64,000 nt of DNA, from assembly GCF_029870285.1 (NCBI RefSeq), contig NZ_JACSYA010000011.1:91887-155886 (forward strand). Reading direction: 5' to 3'. Source of the stretch: Delftia sp. PS-11 (GTDB lineage Bacteria > Pseudomonadota > Gammaproteobacteria > Burkholderiales > Burkholderiaceae_C). Positions 1 to 11,727 of the stretch are shown here, in pieces; within the stretch, counting starts at the first letter, position 1; every line of letters starts with the position of its first letter. Both the position numbers and the translations under genes were made by a program. Below the pieces are notes generated by a model, which was given only the letters and a program-made list of their open reading frames with translations, searched no databases and was not told the DNA's origin.

Positions 1-758
<758 letters not shown>

Positions 759-817
759 AAGCACGGGTTCGGCAAACATTGCAGCAATCATCGCTTCAGG
801 CAAACCAGGAGACACCG

Positions 818-2014
818 ATGGCACAGGCATACATCGTTGCCGCCACGCGCACGGCAGGCGGCAGGCGCGGGGGAAAGCTTGCAGGCTGGCATCCGGCCGA
901 TCTGGCGGCGCAGGTGCTCGATGAGCTGGTCCGGCGCGGGCGTGCCGATCCAGGCCAGATCGAGGATGTGATCATGGGCTGTGTCAGCCAGGTGGGGCAG
1001 CAGGCGTCCAACGTGGCACGCAACGCGGTGCTGGCTTCGGGCCTGCCCGAGTCCGTGCCGGGCACCACGGTGGACCGCCAGTGCGGCTCGTCCCAGCAGG
1101 CGCTGCACTTCGCAGCCCAGGCCGTGATGTCGGGCGCGATGGATCTGGTGATTGCCGCAGGCGTGGAGAGCATGTCGCGCGTACCCATGGGCACCCCCAA
1201 CGCCCTGCCCGCCCAGGCTGGCCTGGGCGTGTCCATGAGTCCTTCCATGCAGCGGCGCTATCCCGGGGTGGAGTTCAGCCAGTTCACGGGCGCAGAGATG
1301 ATGGCGGAAAAATACGGTCTGTCCAGGGAACAGCTCGACGCCTATGCGCTGCAAAGCCATGAGCGCGCCGCGCAGGCCGTGCGCGAGGGGCGCTTTGACC
1401 GCGAGATCCTGGCCGTGCAGGCGTGTGGCGCAGAAGGCGGCAGCGAGGGCGGCAGCGAGGGCGGCAGCCTGCCCCATTCGGTGGACGAAGGCATACGCTG
1501 GAATGCCACGCTCGAAGGCATTGCCGGCGTCAGGCCCATCCGCGAAGGCGGCCGCGTGACCGCCGCCACGGCCAGCCAGATCTGCGATGGCGCCAGCGGC
1601 GTCATGGTGGCCAGCGAACGCGGCCTCAAGGCGCTGGGCGTGCAGCCGCTGGCGCGCATTCACCACATGGGCCTGCTGGCGCATGACCCGGTGATCATGC
1701 TGGAGGCGCCGATTCCCGCCACCCAGGCCGCACTGCGCAAGGCAGGCATGCGCATCAGCGACATGGACCTGTTCGAAGTCAACGAGGCCTTCGCTCCCGT
1801 GCCCCTGGCCTGGCTGCAGGCCACAGGCGCCGATCCGGCGCGGCTCAACGTCCACGGCGGCGCCATCGCGCTGGGCCACCCTCTGGGCGCCTCGGGCACG
1901 CGGCTCATGGCCACGCTGGTCCATGCCCTGCATGCGCGGGGCGGCCGCTTCGGCCTGCAGACCATGTGCGAAGGCGGTGGCATGGCCAACGTCACCATTG
2001 TCGAGCGGCTGTAA
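818..2014 (+). CDS. Acetyl-CoA acyltransferase (thiolase)
   Basis: Thiolase of 398 residues that cleaves 3-ketoacyl-CoA to acyl-CoA plus acetyl- or propionyl-CoA, the last step of beta-oxidation. The nucleophile is Cys89 in DRQCGSSQQAL; the C-terminal half carries NEAFA, GGAIALGHPLGASG with the catalytic His, and CEGGGMAN with the second catalytic Cys. The ATG at 818 is chosen over an in-frame upstream start because AGGAGAC lies just before it. An odd EGGS tetrapeptide is repeated three times around residues 206-217 as a 12-base tandem repeat. It follows the SDR gene closely, so the two probably act consecutively. Confidence 0.92.
   Translation: MAQAYIVAATRTAGGRRGGKLAGWHPADLAAQVLDELVRRGRADPGQIEDVIMGCVSQVGQQASNVARNAVLASGLPESVPGTTVDRQCGSSQQALHFAAQAVMSGAMDLVIAAGVESMSRVPMGTPNALPAQAGLGVSMSPSMQRRYPGVEFSQFTGAEMMAEKYGLSREQLDAYALQSHERAAQAVREGRFDREILAVQACGAEGGSEGGSEGGSLPHSVDEGIRWNATLEGIAGVRPIREGGRVTAATASQICDGASGVMVASERGLKALGVQPLARIHHMGLLAHDPVIMLEAPIPATQAALRKAGMRISDMDLFEVNEAFAPVPLAWLQATGADPARLNVHGGAIALGHPLGASGTRLMATLVHALHARGGRFGLQTMCEGGGMANVTIVERL
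1433..1468 (+). repeat. 12-bp tandem repeat (x3) inside the thiolase gene
   Basis: Three in-frame copies of a 12-base unit (GAR GGC GGC AGC) encode EGGSEGGSEGGS in the thiolase. The first copy differs from the others only in the third base of the Glu codon. The insertion falls in a poorly conserved surface loop, so it probably does no harm; copy number may vary between strains through slippage. Confidence 0.9.
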
Positions 2015-2063
2015 CAGGCCTTTTGGGCATACGCACTGCCACACCACTGCAGGAGGGTCGGAC

Positions 2064-2874
2064 ATGGTCCAGCATGCCAGCCACCAGTCACAGCCGCTGC
2101 TGCGCATCGAGGGGATTACCCTGCGCTTTGGCGGCATCGTCGCGCTCGACGGCGTGAGCTTCGATGTCCAGGCGGGCCAGATCTGCGGACTCATCGGGCC
2201 CAATGGCGCAGGCAAGAGCAGTCTGTTCAACTGCCTGTCACGGCTTTATGCGTGGCAGGCGGGCCAGATCACCTTCGGCGGCCAGCCACTGTCTGCGCTG
2301 ACGCGCCACCGCGTGGCCTGCCTGGGCCTGGGCCGCACCTTCCAGAATCTGGCTCTGTTTCCCAGCATGACCGTGGCCGACAACGTGCGCCTGGGCACGC
2401 ACAGCCATGTGCATGGCGGCTTCGTGCGAGACGCCCTGCGCCTGCCAGGCGTACGCCGGCGCGAACGGCAGGCCGACGCCGAAGCGGGCGCGCTGATGGA
2501 ACTGCTGGACCTGTCCGGCGTGGCAGGGCGCCGTGCAGCCGACCTGCCCTTCGGCACGCAAAAGCGCGTGGAACTGGCGCGTGCCCTGGCGTGCCGGCCG
2601 CGCCTGCTGATGCTCGATGAGCCAGCCTGCGGCCTGAACCATGAAGAACTGGAGGGCCTGGGCACGCTGATTCTGTCGCTGCGCGAGCGGCTGGCGCTGA
2701 CCGTGCTGCTGGTAGAGCACCACATGGGACTGGTCATGCGTGTCAGCGACAAGGTCGTGGCACTGAACTTCGGCCGCAAGATCGCCGAGGGAACACCGCG
2801 CGCCGTACGCAGCCATCCCGAAGTCATACGCGCCTACCTGGGCCCGCAGGCGCAGGAGTGCGAGGAGCCGCAGC

Positions 2875-2891
<17 letters not shown>
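2064..2891 (+). CDS. Branched-chain-type ABC transporter ATP-binding protein (LivG type)
   Basis: First ATPase of a HAAT-family (branched-chain amino acid type) importer, 275 residues, cytoplasmic side of the inner membrane. Walker A GPNGAGKSS, Walker B LLMLDEPACGLN and the H-loop in VEHHMGLV are present; the signature region FGTQKRVELARAL is the degenerate LivG form. The ATG at 2064 follows AGGAGGG at 2051-2057; a longer in-frame extension upstream would overlap the thiolase gene and is rejected. Its 3' end overlaps the next ATPase gene by 17 bases. The surrounding acyl-CoA enzymes suggest the cargo is a carboxylic acid rather than an amino acid. Confidence 0.9.
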
Positions 2892-3609
<718 letters not shown>

Positions 3610-3613
3610 CGCC

Positions 3614-4486
3614 ATGGACGCCTTCATCCACCAGCTGCTGGCGGGCCTGGCCACCGGCGGCATCTATGCCACCATGGCGCTGGCTCTGGTCATGATCCAC
3701 CAGGCCACGCACCACATCAATTTCGCCCAGGGCGAAATGGCCACCTTCTCCACCTTCATCGCCTGGGCGCTGCTGCAGGCGGGGCTGCCCTACGGGTGGG
3801 CATTGCTGGCCACCGTGGCCCTGTCTTTCGCCATGGGTGCGGCCGTGGAGTTCGCCATCATCCGCCCCATGCGCCGGGCTGCCGATCTGGCCCAGGTGGT
3901 GGTCTTCATCGGACTGCTGATCGTCTTCCACAGCCTGGCGGGCTGGCTCTTCGGCTACACCATCAAGGAGTTTCCCAGCCCTTTCCCTGCCGATGCCTGG
4001 CATGGCAGCCGGCTGATGTCGGCGCACGAGACGGGCACCATTTTCGTGACGCTGGCCATCGTGGCGCTGCTGTTCGCCTTCCTGCGGCTCACGCCCCTGG
4101 GGCTGGCCATGCGCGCGGCTGCGCAGAACCCGGCATCCGCGCGCCTGCTGGGTATTTCCGTGGGGCGCATGCTGATGCTGGGCTGGGGCCTGGCCGGAGC
4201 CATCGGCGCCGTGGCCGGGATGATGGTGGCGCCCGTGGTCTTCCTTGACCCGCACATGATGACGGGTGTGCTGCTTTACGCCTTCGCAGGCGCCTTGCTG
4301 GGCGGCATCGACAGCCCGGCCGGCGCCGTGCTCGGGGGCTTCATCGTCGGCGTGCTCGAAAACCTATTGGGCAGCTATGTGGTCGGCACCGAACTCAAGC
4401 TGTCGGTGGCCCTGGTGCTGATCGTGGCGGTGCTCATCGTGCGCCCGTCAGGACTCATGGGCACAAGAATCGTCAAAAGGGTTTGA
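3614..4486 (+). CDS. Branched-chain-type ABC transporter permease (LivH type)
   Basis: Inner-membrane permease of 290 residues with about eight hydrophobic segments and typical LivH features: an early HINFAQGEMA segment and the coupling region AAAQNPASARLLGI. The ATG at 3614 is four bases after the preceding stop codon; a start 12 codons upstream would overlap livF more and has no better ribosome site. It forms the channel with the following LivM-type protein. Confident as a HAAT permease; cargo unknown. Confidence 0.92.
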   Translation: MDAFIHQLLAGLATGGIYATMALALVMIHQATHHINFAQGEMATFSTFIAWALLQAGLPYGWALLATVALSFAMGAAVEFAIIRPMRRAADLAQVVVFIGLLIVFHSLAGWLFGYTIKEFPSPFPADAWHGSRLMSAHETGTIFVTLAIVALLFAFLRLTPLGLAMRAAAQNPASARLLGISVGRMLMLGWGLAGAIGAVAGMMVAPVVFLDPHMMTGVLLYAFAGALLGGIDSPAGAVLGGFIVGVLENLLGSYVVGTELKLSVALVLIVAVLIVRPSGLMGTRIVKRV

Positions 4487-4489
4487 AAA

Positions 4490-5446
4490 ATGAGGCACCC
4501 CCTGAGTTCGGTGCTGGTCCTTATGCTGGCGCTCGGGGCCGGCTCGCTGGCCTTCGTCGCCCAGGGCTACCAGCTGTTCCAGGCCACCATGGTCCTGGCG
4601 TGTGCCGTGGCGCTGGTGGGCCTGAATATACTCACGGGCTACAGCGGGCAGATTTCGCTGGGCCATGGCGCATTCTTTGCCATTGGCGCCTATACGGCAG
4701 CCATCCTCATGGACCGCGCAGGCCTGGCCTACTGGCTGGCCGTGCCGGTGGCAGGCATCACGGGCATGGCAGCGGGCTACCTGTTCGGGCGGCCCGCGCT
4801 CAGGCTCGAAGGGCTGTACCTGGCTCTGGCCACCTTCGCGCTGGGCGTGGCCATGCCGCAGCTGCTCAAATCCCGCCACCTGGAGGCATGGACCGCAGGC
4901 GTGGGCGGGATCGTCCTGTCCAAGCCCGAGGCTCCCTGGGGGCTGCCGCTGGACGCGGACCAATGGCTCTACCTCTACACGCTGGCCGTGGCGGCGCTGC
5001 TGTTCTGGATGGCGCGCAACCTCATCGACAGCGGCAGCGGGCTGGCGCTGCGCGCCATCCGCGACCACGCCATGGCCGCCGAGGCCATGGGCGTGGACAA
5101 CGCACACTGCAAGTCCATGGCTTTCGCCATCTCGGCTGGCTACACGGGCGTGGGCGGCGCGCTGTCGGCCATCGCGGTGCAGTTCGTGTCGCCGGACTCC
5201 TTCACCATGTTCCTGTCCATTTCGCTGCTTGTGGGCGTGGTGGTGGGCGGGGTGGGAACACTGTGGGGAGCGCTGTTTGGCGCGCTGTTCATCATGTTCG
5301 TGCCCAGCCTGGCCGAACAGGTCTCCAAGGCCGCGCCCTGGGCGGTCTACGGCGCCGTGCTCATTGTCTTCATGTTCGCCATGCCGGGCGGCGTGATGGG
5401 CCTGCTGCACAGACTGCGCCAGCGCATGGCCGGGCAGCGGCCATGA
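4490..5446 (+). CDS. Branched-chain-type ABC transporter permease (LivM type)
   Basis: Second permease subunit, 318 residues, beginning three bases after the LivH-type stop codon. It carries LNILTGYSGQISLGHGAFFA, the hallmark of LivM proteins, and the coupling helix AIRDHAMAAEAMGVD. About ten hydrophobic segments are visible. Tight spacing with livH shows they are co-transcribed. The stretch 5447-5582 after it is non-coding and leads into the binding-protein gene. Confidence 0.92.
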   Translation: MRHPLSSVLVLMLALGAGSLAFVAQGYQLFQATMVLACAVALVGLNILTGYSGQISLGHGAFFAIGAYTAAILMDRAGLAYWLAVPVAGITGMAAGYLFGRPALRLEGLYLALATFALGVAMPQLLKSRHLEAWTAGVGGIVLSKPEAPWGLPLDADQWLYLYTLAVAALLFWMARNLIDSGSGLALRAIRDHAMAAEAMGVDNAHCKSMAFAISAGYTGVGGALSAIAVQFVSPDSFTMFLSISLLVGVVVGGVGTLWGALFGALFIMFVPSLAEQVSKAAPWAVYGAVLIVFMFAMPGGVMGLLHRLRQRMAGQRP

Positions 5447-5582
5447 GCAGGTCCGGCCGGATGCTGCGCCCGCACATGCATTCGTCGGAAGCGACGATGG
5501 CCGCGCGCAGGGGGGCCTCCTACCATGGAGACGCCACCCCTGCCAATCCCAGCGGGCCTCGCCCGTGAGCCAGGAGACCTTC

Positions 5583-6779
5583 ATGCGCACTGCATCCGTC
5601 CGCCGCTTCTGGGCTCTGCTCGCAGCCTTGGCGCTGGCATCGCCCACCGCCGTCCAGGCCCGGAAAAAATACGATCCCGGCGCCAGCGACACCGAGATCC
5701 GCATCGGCAACTTCGTGCCCTATTCCGGCCCGGTATCGGCCTATGGCACCATCGGCAAGGCACAGGCGGCCTACTTCGCCAAGCTCAATGCCGAGGGCGG
5801 CATCCATGGCCGCAGGATCACCTACCTGTCGGCGGACGATGCCTACAACCCTGCGCAAAGCGTGGAGCAGACCCGCAAGCTGGTCGAACGCGATGGCGTG
5901 CTGCTGATGTTCGGCACGCTGGGCACGGCACAAAACCAGGCGGTGCAGCGTTACCTGAACCAGCGCAAGGTGCCGCAGCTGTTCGTCTCCAGCGGCGCCA
6001 CGCGCTGGGGCAACCCCGGCAACTTTCCCTGGACCATGGGCTGGCAGCCCACCTACCAGCTCGAAGGCAGCAGCTTCGCCAGGCACATCCTGGCCACGCG
6101 GCCGCAGGCCAAGGTGGCCATCCTCATGCAGAACGACGACTTCGGAAAGGACTACCTCAAAGGCGTGCTCGACGGCCTGGGCGAGCAGGCTCGGCAGCGC
6201 ATCGTCTCGCAGCAGACCTACGAGGTCGGCGACCCCACGGTGGACAGCCAGATGGTGGCGCTCAAGGGCTCGGGAGCCGACACCTTCATCAATATCAGCA
6301 CGCCCAAGTTCGCGGCCCAGGCCATACGCAAGGCTGCCGAAATCGGCTGGAAGCCCGAGCACTATCTGGTCAATGTGTCCATGTCCATCAGTTCGGTGCT
6401 CAAGCCTGCGGGGCTGGACCATGCGCGCGGCGTGATCACGGCCACCTATCTGCGCGAGCCGTCCGACCCGACCCACCAGGGCACGCCCGAGCTGGCCGGC
6501 TACCTGGCCTTCATGCGGCAGTACTACCCGGCGGGCGACCCCGATGACTCGCTCAACGTCATCGGCTACTCGCTGGCACAGACCCTGGAGCAGGTGCTTC
6601 GGCAGGCTGGCGACGATCTGACGCGCGCCAACATCATGAAACAGGCCGCCAGCCTGAAGATGCAACTGCCCATGCTCTATCCCGGCATCGACCTGCAGAC
6701 CGGCGCGGACGACTTCTACCCTGTCGAGAAGATGCAGCTGGTGCGCTTCGACGGCAGCCGCTATGTGCCCGTGCAGTAG
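5583..6779 (+). CDS. Periplasmic ABC-transporter substrate-binding protein (Peripla_BP_6)
   Basis: Binding protein of 398 residues for the adjacent importer. It begins with a clear Sec signal peptide (MRTASVRRFW, then a Leu/Ala-rich core, cleavage likely after VQA near residue 26). The mature part starts with the family-typical TEIRIGNFVPYSGP pattern and keeps the FGTLGT and NDDFGKDYL segments of leucine/amide-binding-like proteins. The ATG at 5583 follows AGGAGACCT; an in-frame GTG at 5565 is less well placed. Its location between permeases and a CoA ligase suggests it captures the carboxylate that the ligase then activates. Confidence 0.9.
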   Translation: MRTASVRRFWALLAALALASPTAVQARKKYDPGASDTEIRIGNFVPYSGPVSAYGTIGKAQAAYFAKLNAEGGIHGRRITYLSADDAYNPAQSVEQTRKLVERDGVLLMFGTLGTAQNQAVQRYLNQRKVPQLFVSSGATRWGNPGNFPWTMGWQPTYQLEGSSFARHILATRPQAKVAILMQNDDFGKDYLKGVLDGLGEQARQRIVSQQTYEVGDPTVDSQMVALKGSGADTFINISTPKFAAQAIRKAAEIGWKPEHYLVNVSMSISSVLKPAGLDHARGVITATYLREPSDPTHQGTPELAGYLAFMRQYYPAGDPDDSLNVIGYSLAQTLEQVLRQAGDDLTRANIMKQAASLKMQLPMLYPGIDLQTGADDFYPVEKMQLVRFDGSRYVPVQ

Positions 6780-6821
6780 CAGGACGCATCCACGACATAC
6801 CGAACAAGGAGACATGCCCCC

Positions 6822-8468
6822 ATGCCCGCCATGCAAGGACTGATGCAGGACCGCCCGCTCATGATCTCGTCGCTGATCGAGCATGCGGCGCGCTTTCATC
6901 CGCACACCAAAATCGTCTCGCGTCTGCCTGAGGGCGGCATGCACCGCACCGACTGGGCAGGCATGCACCGCGCTGCATGCCAGGTGGCCAACGCGCTGCA
7001 GTCGCTGGGCGTGCAGCCAGGCGAGCGCGTGGGCACGCTGGCCTGGAACAGCTGGCGCCACCTGGCGCTGTACTTCGGCGTCTCGGGCAGCGGCGCAGTG
7101 CTGCACACCATCAACCCGCGCCTGTTTGCCGAACAGATCACCTACATCGCCAACCATGCCGAGGACAGGGTGCTGTTCTTCGACATCACCTTTGCGCCCC
7201 TGGTGGCGCAGCTCGCCCCCCACCTGAAGACCGTGGCCACCTATGTCTTCATGGGCGCGCGTGCGCACATGCCGGCTCTGGAGCTGCCCGGTCTGCTGTG
7301 CTGGGACGAGCTGGTGGACAGCCAGAGCGAGTGCTTCGACTGGCCCGAGTTCGACGAGCGCACGGCCTCTTCGCTGTGCTACACCTCGGGCACCACGGGC
7401 AACCCCAAGGGCGTGCTGTACTCGCACCGCTCCACCGTGCTGCATTCGCTGATGGAGCTGGCGCCCGACACCTTCGGCGTGAACTCGCACGAGACCATCA
7501 TGCTCATCGTGCCCATGTTCCATGCCAATGCCTGGGGCACGCCCTATGCGGCGGCCATGGTGGGCGCAAGCCTGGTGCTGCCGGGCCCCCACCTGGACGG
7601 CCAGAGCGTCTATGAGCTCATGCGCGACGAGAAGGTGAGCTTCTCGCAGGGCGTGCCCACAGTGTGGCTGATGCTGTTCCAGTACCTGGACGCCCACCCC
7701 GAAATCGATCCGCGCGCACTGGGCATCAAGCGCATCGGCATTGGCGGCGCAGCGGTGCCGCGCGCCATGCTGGAGCGCTTCGAGAACCAGTTCGGCGCCC
7801 AGGTCGTGCAGGGCTGGGGCATGACCGAGACCAGTCCCATCGGCGTGATCAGCAGGCTGCTGCCCAAGCATGAGGCCCTGGCACCGGATGCGCTCATCCA
7901 GGTCAAGCTCAAGCAGGGGCGCGGCGTCTGGGGCGTGGACCTCAAGATCGAGGACGACGATGGCAGGCCCCTGCCCTGGGATGGCAGGACCTGGGGCCAC
8001 CTGCGCGTGCGCGGCCCCTGGATCGCCAGCGGCTACTTCAAGGGCGAGGGAGGCTCGCCCGTGGACGAGCAAGGCTTCTTCGCCACCGGCGACGTGGCCA
8101 CCATTGACCCTGACGGCTTCCTGCAGCTGGTGGACCGCGCCAAGGATGTGATCAAGTCAGGTGGCGAATGGATCTCCTCCATCGATGTGGAAAACGCCGC
8201 CATGAGCCACCCGGCCGTGGCAGAGGCTGCCATCATCGGCGTCGCCCACCCCAAGTGGCAGGAACGCCCGCTGCTGCTGGTCGTGCCGCGTCCGGGCCAG
8301 AGCGTGACACGCGAATCCATGCGGGAGTTTCTGTCCACGCGCATCGCCAGGTGGTGGCTGCCCGACGATGTGCTGCAAGTGGCCGAGCTGCCGCACACGG
8401 CCACCGGCAAGCTGCTGAAAACCCGGCTGCGCCAGCAGTACAGAAACTATCCGCTGCCCACCGCCTGA
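6822..8468 (+). CDS. Fatty-acid/carboxylate-CoA ligase (AMP-forming)
   Basis: ANL-superfamily acyl-CoA synthetase of 548 residues that activates a carboxylate with ATP and CoA. The P-loop [12 protein letters not shown], the GWGMTE adenine-site motif, the FFATGDVA hinge Asp and the C-terminal catalytic Lys in TATGKLLKT are intact. The overall form resembles medium/long-chain ligases (AlkK type). AAGGAGAC precedes the chosen ATG, and an out-of-frame ATG lies between them. It should act directly after import through the upstream ABC system. Confidence 0.92.
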   Translation: MPAMQGLMQDRPLMISSLIEHAARFHPHTKIVSRLPEGGMHRTDWAGMHRAACQVANALQSLGVQPGERVGTLAWNSWRHLALYFGVSGSGAVLHTINPRLFAEQITYIANHAEDRVLFFDITFAPLVAQLAPHLKTVATYVFMGARAHMPALELPGLLCWDELVDSQSECFDWPEFDERTASSLCYTSGTTGNPKGVLYSHRSTVLHSLMELAPDTFGVNSHETIMLIVPMFHANAWGTPYAAAMVGASLVLPGPHLDGQSVYELMRDEKVSFSQGVPTVWLMLFQYLDAHPEIDPRALGIKRIGIGGAAVPRAMLERFENQFGAQVVQGWGMTETSPIGVISRLLPKHEALAPDALIQVKLKQGRGVWGVDLKIEDDDGRPLPWDGRTWGHLRVRGPWIASGYFKGEGGSPVDEQGFFATGDVATIDPDGFLQLVDRAKDVIKSGGEWISSIDVENAAMSHPAVAEAAIIGVAHPKWQERPLLLVVPRPGQSVTRESMREFLSTRIARWWLPDDVLQVAELPHTATGKLLKTRLRQQYRNYPLPTA

Positions 8469-8487
8469 ACACCCCAAGGAGACCTCC

Positions 8488-9612
8488 ATGGCAGGACCGC
8501 TTGAAGGCGTGCGCATCGTCGAGTTTGCCGGCCTGGGCCCGGGGCCGTTTTGCGCCATGCTGCTGGCCGACCTGGGCGCCGATGTGCTGCGCATCGCGCG
8601 GCCCGGCACGCCAGTGGATGCGCGCGATGTCACCACGCGCAGCCGCCGCCAGATCGGGATCGACCTGCGCAGCGCAGCGGGGCAGGCCTCGGCGCTGGCC
8701 CTGATCGCACGTGCCGACCTGCTGATCGAGGGCTTTCGCCCGGGCGTGATGGAGCGCCTGGGCCTGGGGCCCGAGCCCTGCCTGCAGCGCAACCCGCGCC
8801 TGATCTACGGACGCATGACGGGCTGGGGCCAGCACGGGCCGCTGGCCCATGCGGCAGGGCACGACATCAACTACATCGCGCTGTCGGGCGCGCTGCATGC
8901 CATTGGCCGGGCGGGCGAGGCGCCCGTGCCGCCGCTCAACTACGTGGGCGACTTCGGCGGCGGCGGCATGCTGCTGGCTGTGGGCCTGCTGGCCGCGCTG
9001 CACGAGGCCGGACGCAGCGGCCAAGGCCAGGTCATCGATGCCGCCATGACCGACGGCGCAGCCCTGCTGTCGGCCTTCATGTACGGCTTCAAGGCCCAGG
9101 GACGCTGGAGCAGCCGGCGCGGCGAGAACATGCTCGACGGCGGAGCGCACTTCTATGACACCTATGCCTGCGCCGATGGCAAATACATCGCCATCGGCGC
9201 CATCGAGCCGCAGTTCTATGCCGAGCTGTGCCGGCGCTGCGGCATCCAGGACCCGCTGTTCGAGGGCCAGATGGATGCCGCGCGCTGGCCCCTGCTCAAG
9301 CTGCGCCTGGCCGACATCTTGCGCACGCGCACCCGCCAGCAGTGGTGTGAGCAGCTCGAAGGCAGCGACGCCTGCTTCGCCCCCGTGCTCGACTGGGACG
9401 AAGCGCCGCAGCACGCCCACAACCGCGCCCGGGCCACCTTCACCGAAGCCGGTGGCGTGATCCAGCCCGCGCCCGCGCCGCGCTTTTCGCGCAGCGCCCC
9501 CGATGCGCCGCAGCCGCCGCGCGCCGCCAGCCTCGACGAAGCGCTGGCCGCATGGGATACACCGGCCGCCGCCCACCCAGCCCACAAGGGAAAGCCATGC
9601 CCCTGCCAATGA
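8488..9612 (+). CDS. Alpha-methylacyl-CoA racemase (CaiB/BaiF family III)
   Basis: Family III CoA-transferase-fold enzyme of 374 residues. It looks like an alpha-methylacyl-CoA racemase rather than a transferase: it keeps the catalytic pair seen in bacterial Mcr enzymes, a His in [14 protein letters not shown] and an Asp in [12 protein letters not shown], plus the racemase-like RHENMLDG-type segment (here [13 protein letters not shown]). Such enzymes epimerise 2-methylacyl-CoA so that dehydrogenases specific for the (S) form can act. AAGGAGACC lies just before the ATG. Its presence is the main clue that the operon's substrate has a 2-methyl branch. Confidence 0.88.
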   Translation: MAGPLEGVRIVEFAGLGPGPFCAMLLADLGADVLRIARPGTPVDARDVTTRSRRQIGIDLRSAAGQASALALIARADLLIEGFRPGVMERLGLGPEPCLQRNPRLIYGRMTGWGQHGPLAHAAGHDINYIALSGALHAIGRAGEAPVPPLNYVGDFGGGGMLLAVGLLAALHEAGRSGQGQVIDAAMTDGAALLSAFMYGFKAQGRWSSRRGENMLDGGAHFYDTYACADGKYIAIGAIEPQFYAELCRRCGIQDPLFEGQMDAARWPLLKLRLADILRTRTRQQWCEQLEGSDACFAPVLDWDEAPQHAHNRARATFTEAGGVIQPAPAPRFSRSAPDAPQPPRAASLDEALAAWDTPAAAHPAHKGKPCPCQ

Positions 9613-10745
9613 CGCGCTCCTGGAGCACCCCCGAACTGGAAAGCCTGCGGGCCACAGCCGTACGCTTCATCGAAACCGAGATGCAGCCACAAGACGAAGC
9701 GGCACGCCTGCGCGGCCATGTCGGCCATGCCCTCTGGCGCCGGGCGGGTGAGCTGGGCCTGCTGTGCACCGACATCCCCGAGGCCTACGGGGCAGGCGGC
9801 GGCGACTTCCGCCACGAAGCCGTGATCCACGAGGAAATGGCGCGCCGGGGCCTGACGGGCATGGGCAACTCCGTGCACTCCATCGTGGCCCACTACCTGC
9901 TCAACCACGGCACCGAAGCGCAAAAACGCCGCTATCTGCCGGCCATGGCACGCGGCGAACTGGTGGGCGCCATCGCCATGACCGAGCCCGGCGCGGGCTC
10001 GGACCTGCAGGGCATTCGCACGCGCGCCGAGCGCCAGGACGGCCGCTACCGCATCACCGGCAGCAAGACCTTCGTCACCAACGGACTGCTGGCCGGCCTG
10101 GTGCTCGTGGTCTGCAAGACCGACCCCACCCAGGGTGCGCGCGGCACCTCCATTGTCATCGTCGAGACCCGGGACTGCCCTGGCTTCAGCGTGGGCCGCA
10201 TGCTGGACAAAATGGGCATGAAGGCACAGGACACCTCGGAGCTGTTCTTCGACGGTGTGGACGTGCCGCAGGATGCGCTGCTGGGCGGGCGTGAAGGCCA
10301 GGGCTTTTACCAGCTCATGGCTGACCTGCCCTACGAGCGGCTGATCATCGGCCTGACGGCCCTGGCCTGCATGGAGGGCGCCTATGAGGCCACGCTGGCC
10401 TATGTGCGCGAGCGCCGCGCCTTCGGACAGGCCATCGCCGACATGCAAAACACCCGCTTCAAGCTGGCCGAAGTGGCCACCACCATCACGGTGGGGCGCG
10501 CCTTCATCGACCGCTGCGTGGAGCAGCTCGTGGCCGGCACGCTGGACACGGCCACGGCCTCCATGGCCAAGCTGTGGTGCTCCGAAGCCCAGGGCCGCGT
10601 ACTCGACGAGCTGCTGCAGCTGCATGGCGGCTACGGCTTCATGAACGAATACATGGTCACACGCATGTACGCCGACGCACGCGTGCAGCGCATCTACGGC
10701 GGCACCAGCGAAATCATGAAGGAAGTGATCTCGCGCGCGCTGTAG
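9597..10745 (+). CDS. Acyl-CoA dehydrogenase, IVD/LCAD-type catalytic base
   Basis: FAD-dependent acyl-CoA dehydrogenase of 382 residues catalysing the first oxidation of beta-oxidation. The FAD/substrate motif [12 protein letters not shown] and the C-terminal [11 protein letters not shown] segment are clear. The catalytic-base position used by medium- and short-chain enzymes (IYEGTSQ) reads IYGGTSE here with Gly368, whereas a Glu is present at residue 247 in PYERLIIG, the site used by isovaleryl-CoA and long-chain enzymes. The ATG at 9597 overlaps the end of the racemase gene by 16 bases and follows AAGGGAAAG. The arrangement supports a branched or bulky substrate. Confidence 0.92.
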   Translation: MPLPMTRSWSTPELESLRATAVRFIETEMQPQDEAARLRGHVGHALWRRAGELGLLCTDIPEAYGAGGGDFRHEAVIHEEMARRGLTGMGNSVHSIVAHYLLNHGTEAQKRRYLPAMARGELVGAIAMTEPGAGSDLQGIRTRAERQDGRYRITGSKTFVTNGLLAGLVLVVCKTDPTQGARGTSIVIVETRDCPGFSVGRMLDKMGMKAQDTSELFFDGVDVPQDALLGGREGQGFYQLMADLPYERLIIGLTALACMEGAYEATLAYVRERRAFGQAIADMQNTRFKLAEVATTITVGRAFIDRCVEQLVAGTLDTATASMAKLWCSEAQGRVLDELLQLHGGYGFMNEYMVTRMYADARVQRIYGGTSEIMKEVISRAL

Positions 10746-10863
10746 GGCCTGTGAACACCCTTGTATCTCGCGGGACAGACAGGCGCGCCCCGGCACCTGC
10801 AAGATCCGGCCATGGGCGGCCCGTCGCGCCGCCTGGACACAAGGCATCAAAGGAGACCAACCC

Positions 10864-11727
10864 ATGAGTGAACCGCGTGTGCGCATCAGCGCCGGCCAAG
10901 GCGTGGCCGAAGTGGCCCTGAACCGCCCCGGCAAGATGAATGCGCTCGATCCAGCGATGTTCGACGCCCTGCTCGATGCCCTGGAGCAGCTGCAGGCCCA
11001 GCCCGGCCTGCGCGCCGTGGTGCTGCATGGCGAAGGCCGGGCCTTTTGCGCGGGCCTGGACATGGACAGCATGGCAGGCATCGCGCAGGGCCATCAAACG
11101 GCGGACATGACCGATCTGGCAGCGCGCACGCATGGCATGGCCAACCGCTTCCAGCAGATCTGCTGGGGCTGGCGCGCGCTGGCTGTTCCCGTCATCGCCG
11201 CCGTGCACGGCGTGGCCTACGGCGGCGGCCTGCAACTGGCCATGGGGGCTGACATGCGCCTGATCACGCCGGACGCCAGAATGTCAATCATGGAAATCAA
11301 GTGGGGGCTGGTGCCGGACATGGCTGGCTGCGCGCTGCTGGCGCCGCTGGTGCGCGGCGACCATCTGCGCGAGCTGGTCTATACGGGCCGCATTGTCGAA
11401 GGCACCGAGGCTGTGGACCTGGGCTTGGCCACGCGCATCTGCACAGACCCCTTGCAGGAGGCCCGCGCCCTGGCGCGCCAGATCGCAGGCAGCAGCCCCG
11501 ATGCCATCCGCGCCGCCAAACGGCTCATGCACCTGACGGAAACCGCAAGCCCGGCGGACATCCTGCTGGCCGAGGCCCGCGAACAGCAGGCCCTGCTGGG
11601 CAGCCCCAACCAGGCCGAGGCCGTGCGCGCAGGCCTGGGCAAGCGCCTGCCCGTGTTCATCGACAGCGGCTGTGCACAGGGTGAAAACGCTGCGCAAAGC
11701 CTTCCAATCACCCGTGCAAACCCTTGA
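10864..11727 (+). CDS. Enoyl-CoA hydratase/isomerase family protein (crotonase fold)
   Basis: Crotonase-fold protein of 287 residues. The CoA-binding/oxyanion segments AFCAGLDMDS and YGGGLQLAMGADMRL are intact. Of the two catalytic glutamates of classical enoyl-CoA hydratase, the first position is Gln124 (GGGLQLA) and the second is Glu144 (MEIKWG); an Asp at 152 (LVPDMAG) matches a residue used by dienoyl-CoA isomerases. It may therefore be an isomerase or a variant hydratase. AAGGAGACC precedes the ATG. The 118-base gap after the dehydrogenase gene shows no terminator, so it probably belongs to the same transcript. Confidence 0.85.
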   Translation: MSEPRVRISAGQGVAEVALNRPGKMNALDPAMFDALLDALEQLQAQPGLRAVVLHGEGRAFCAGLDMDSMAGIAQGHQTADMTDLAARTHGMANRFQQICWGWRALAVPVIAAVHGVAYGGGLQLAMGADMRLITPDARMSIMEIKWGLVPDMAGCALLAPLVRGDHLRELVYTGRIVEGTEAVDLGLATRICTDPLQEARALARQIAGSSPDAIRAAKRLMHLTETASPADILLAEAREQQALLGSPNQAEAVRAGLGKRLPVFIDSGCAQGENAAQSLPITRANP

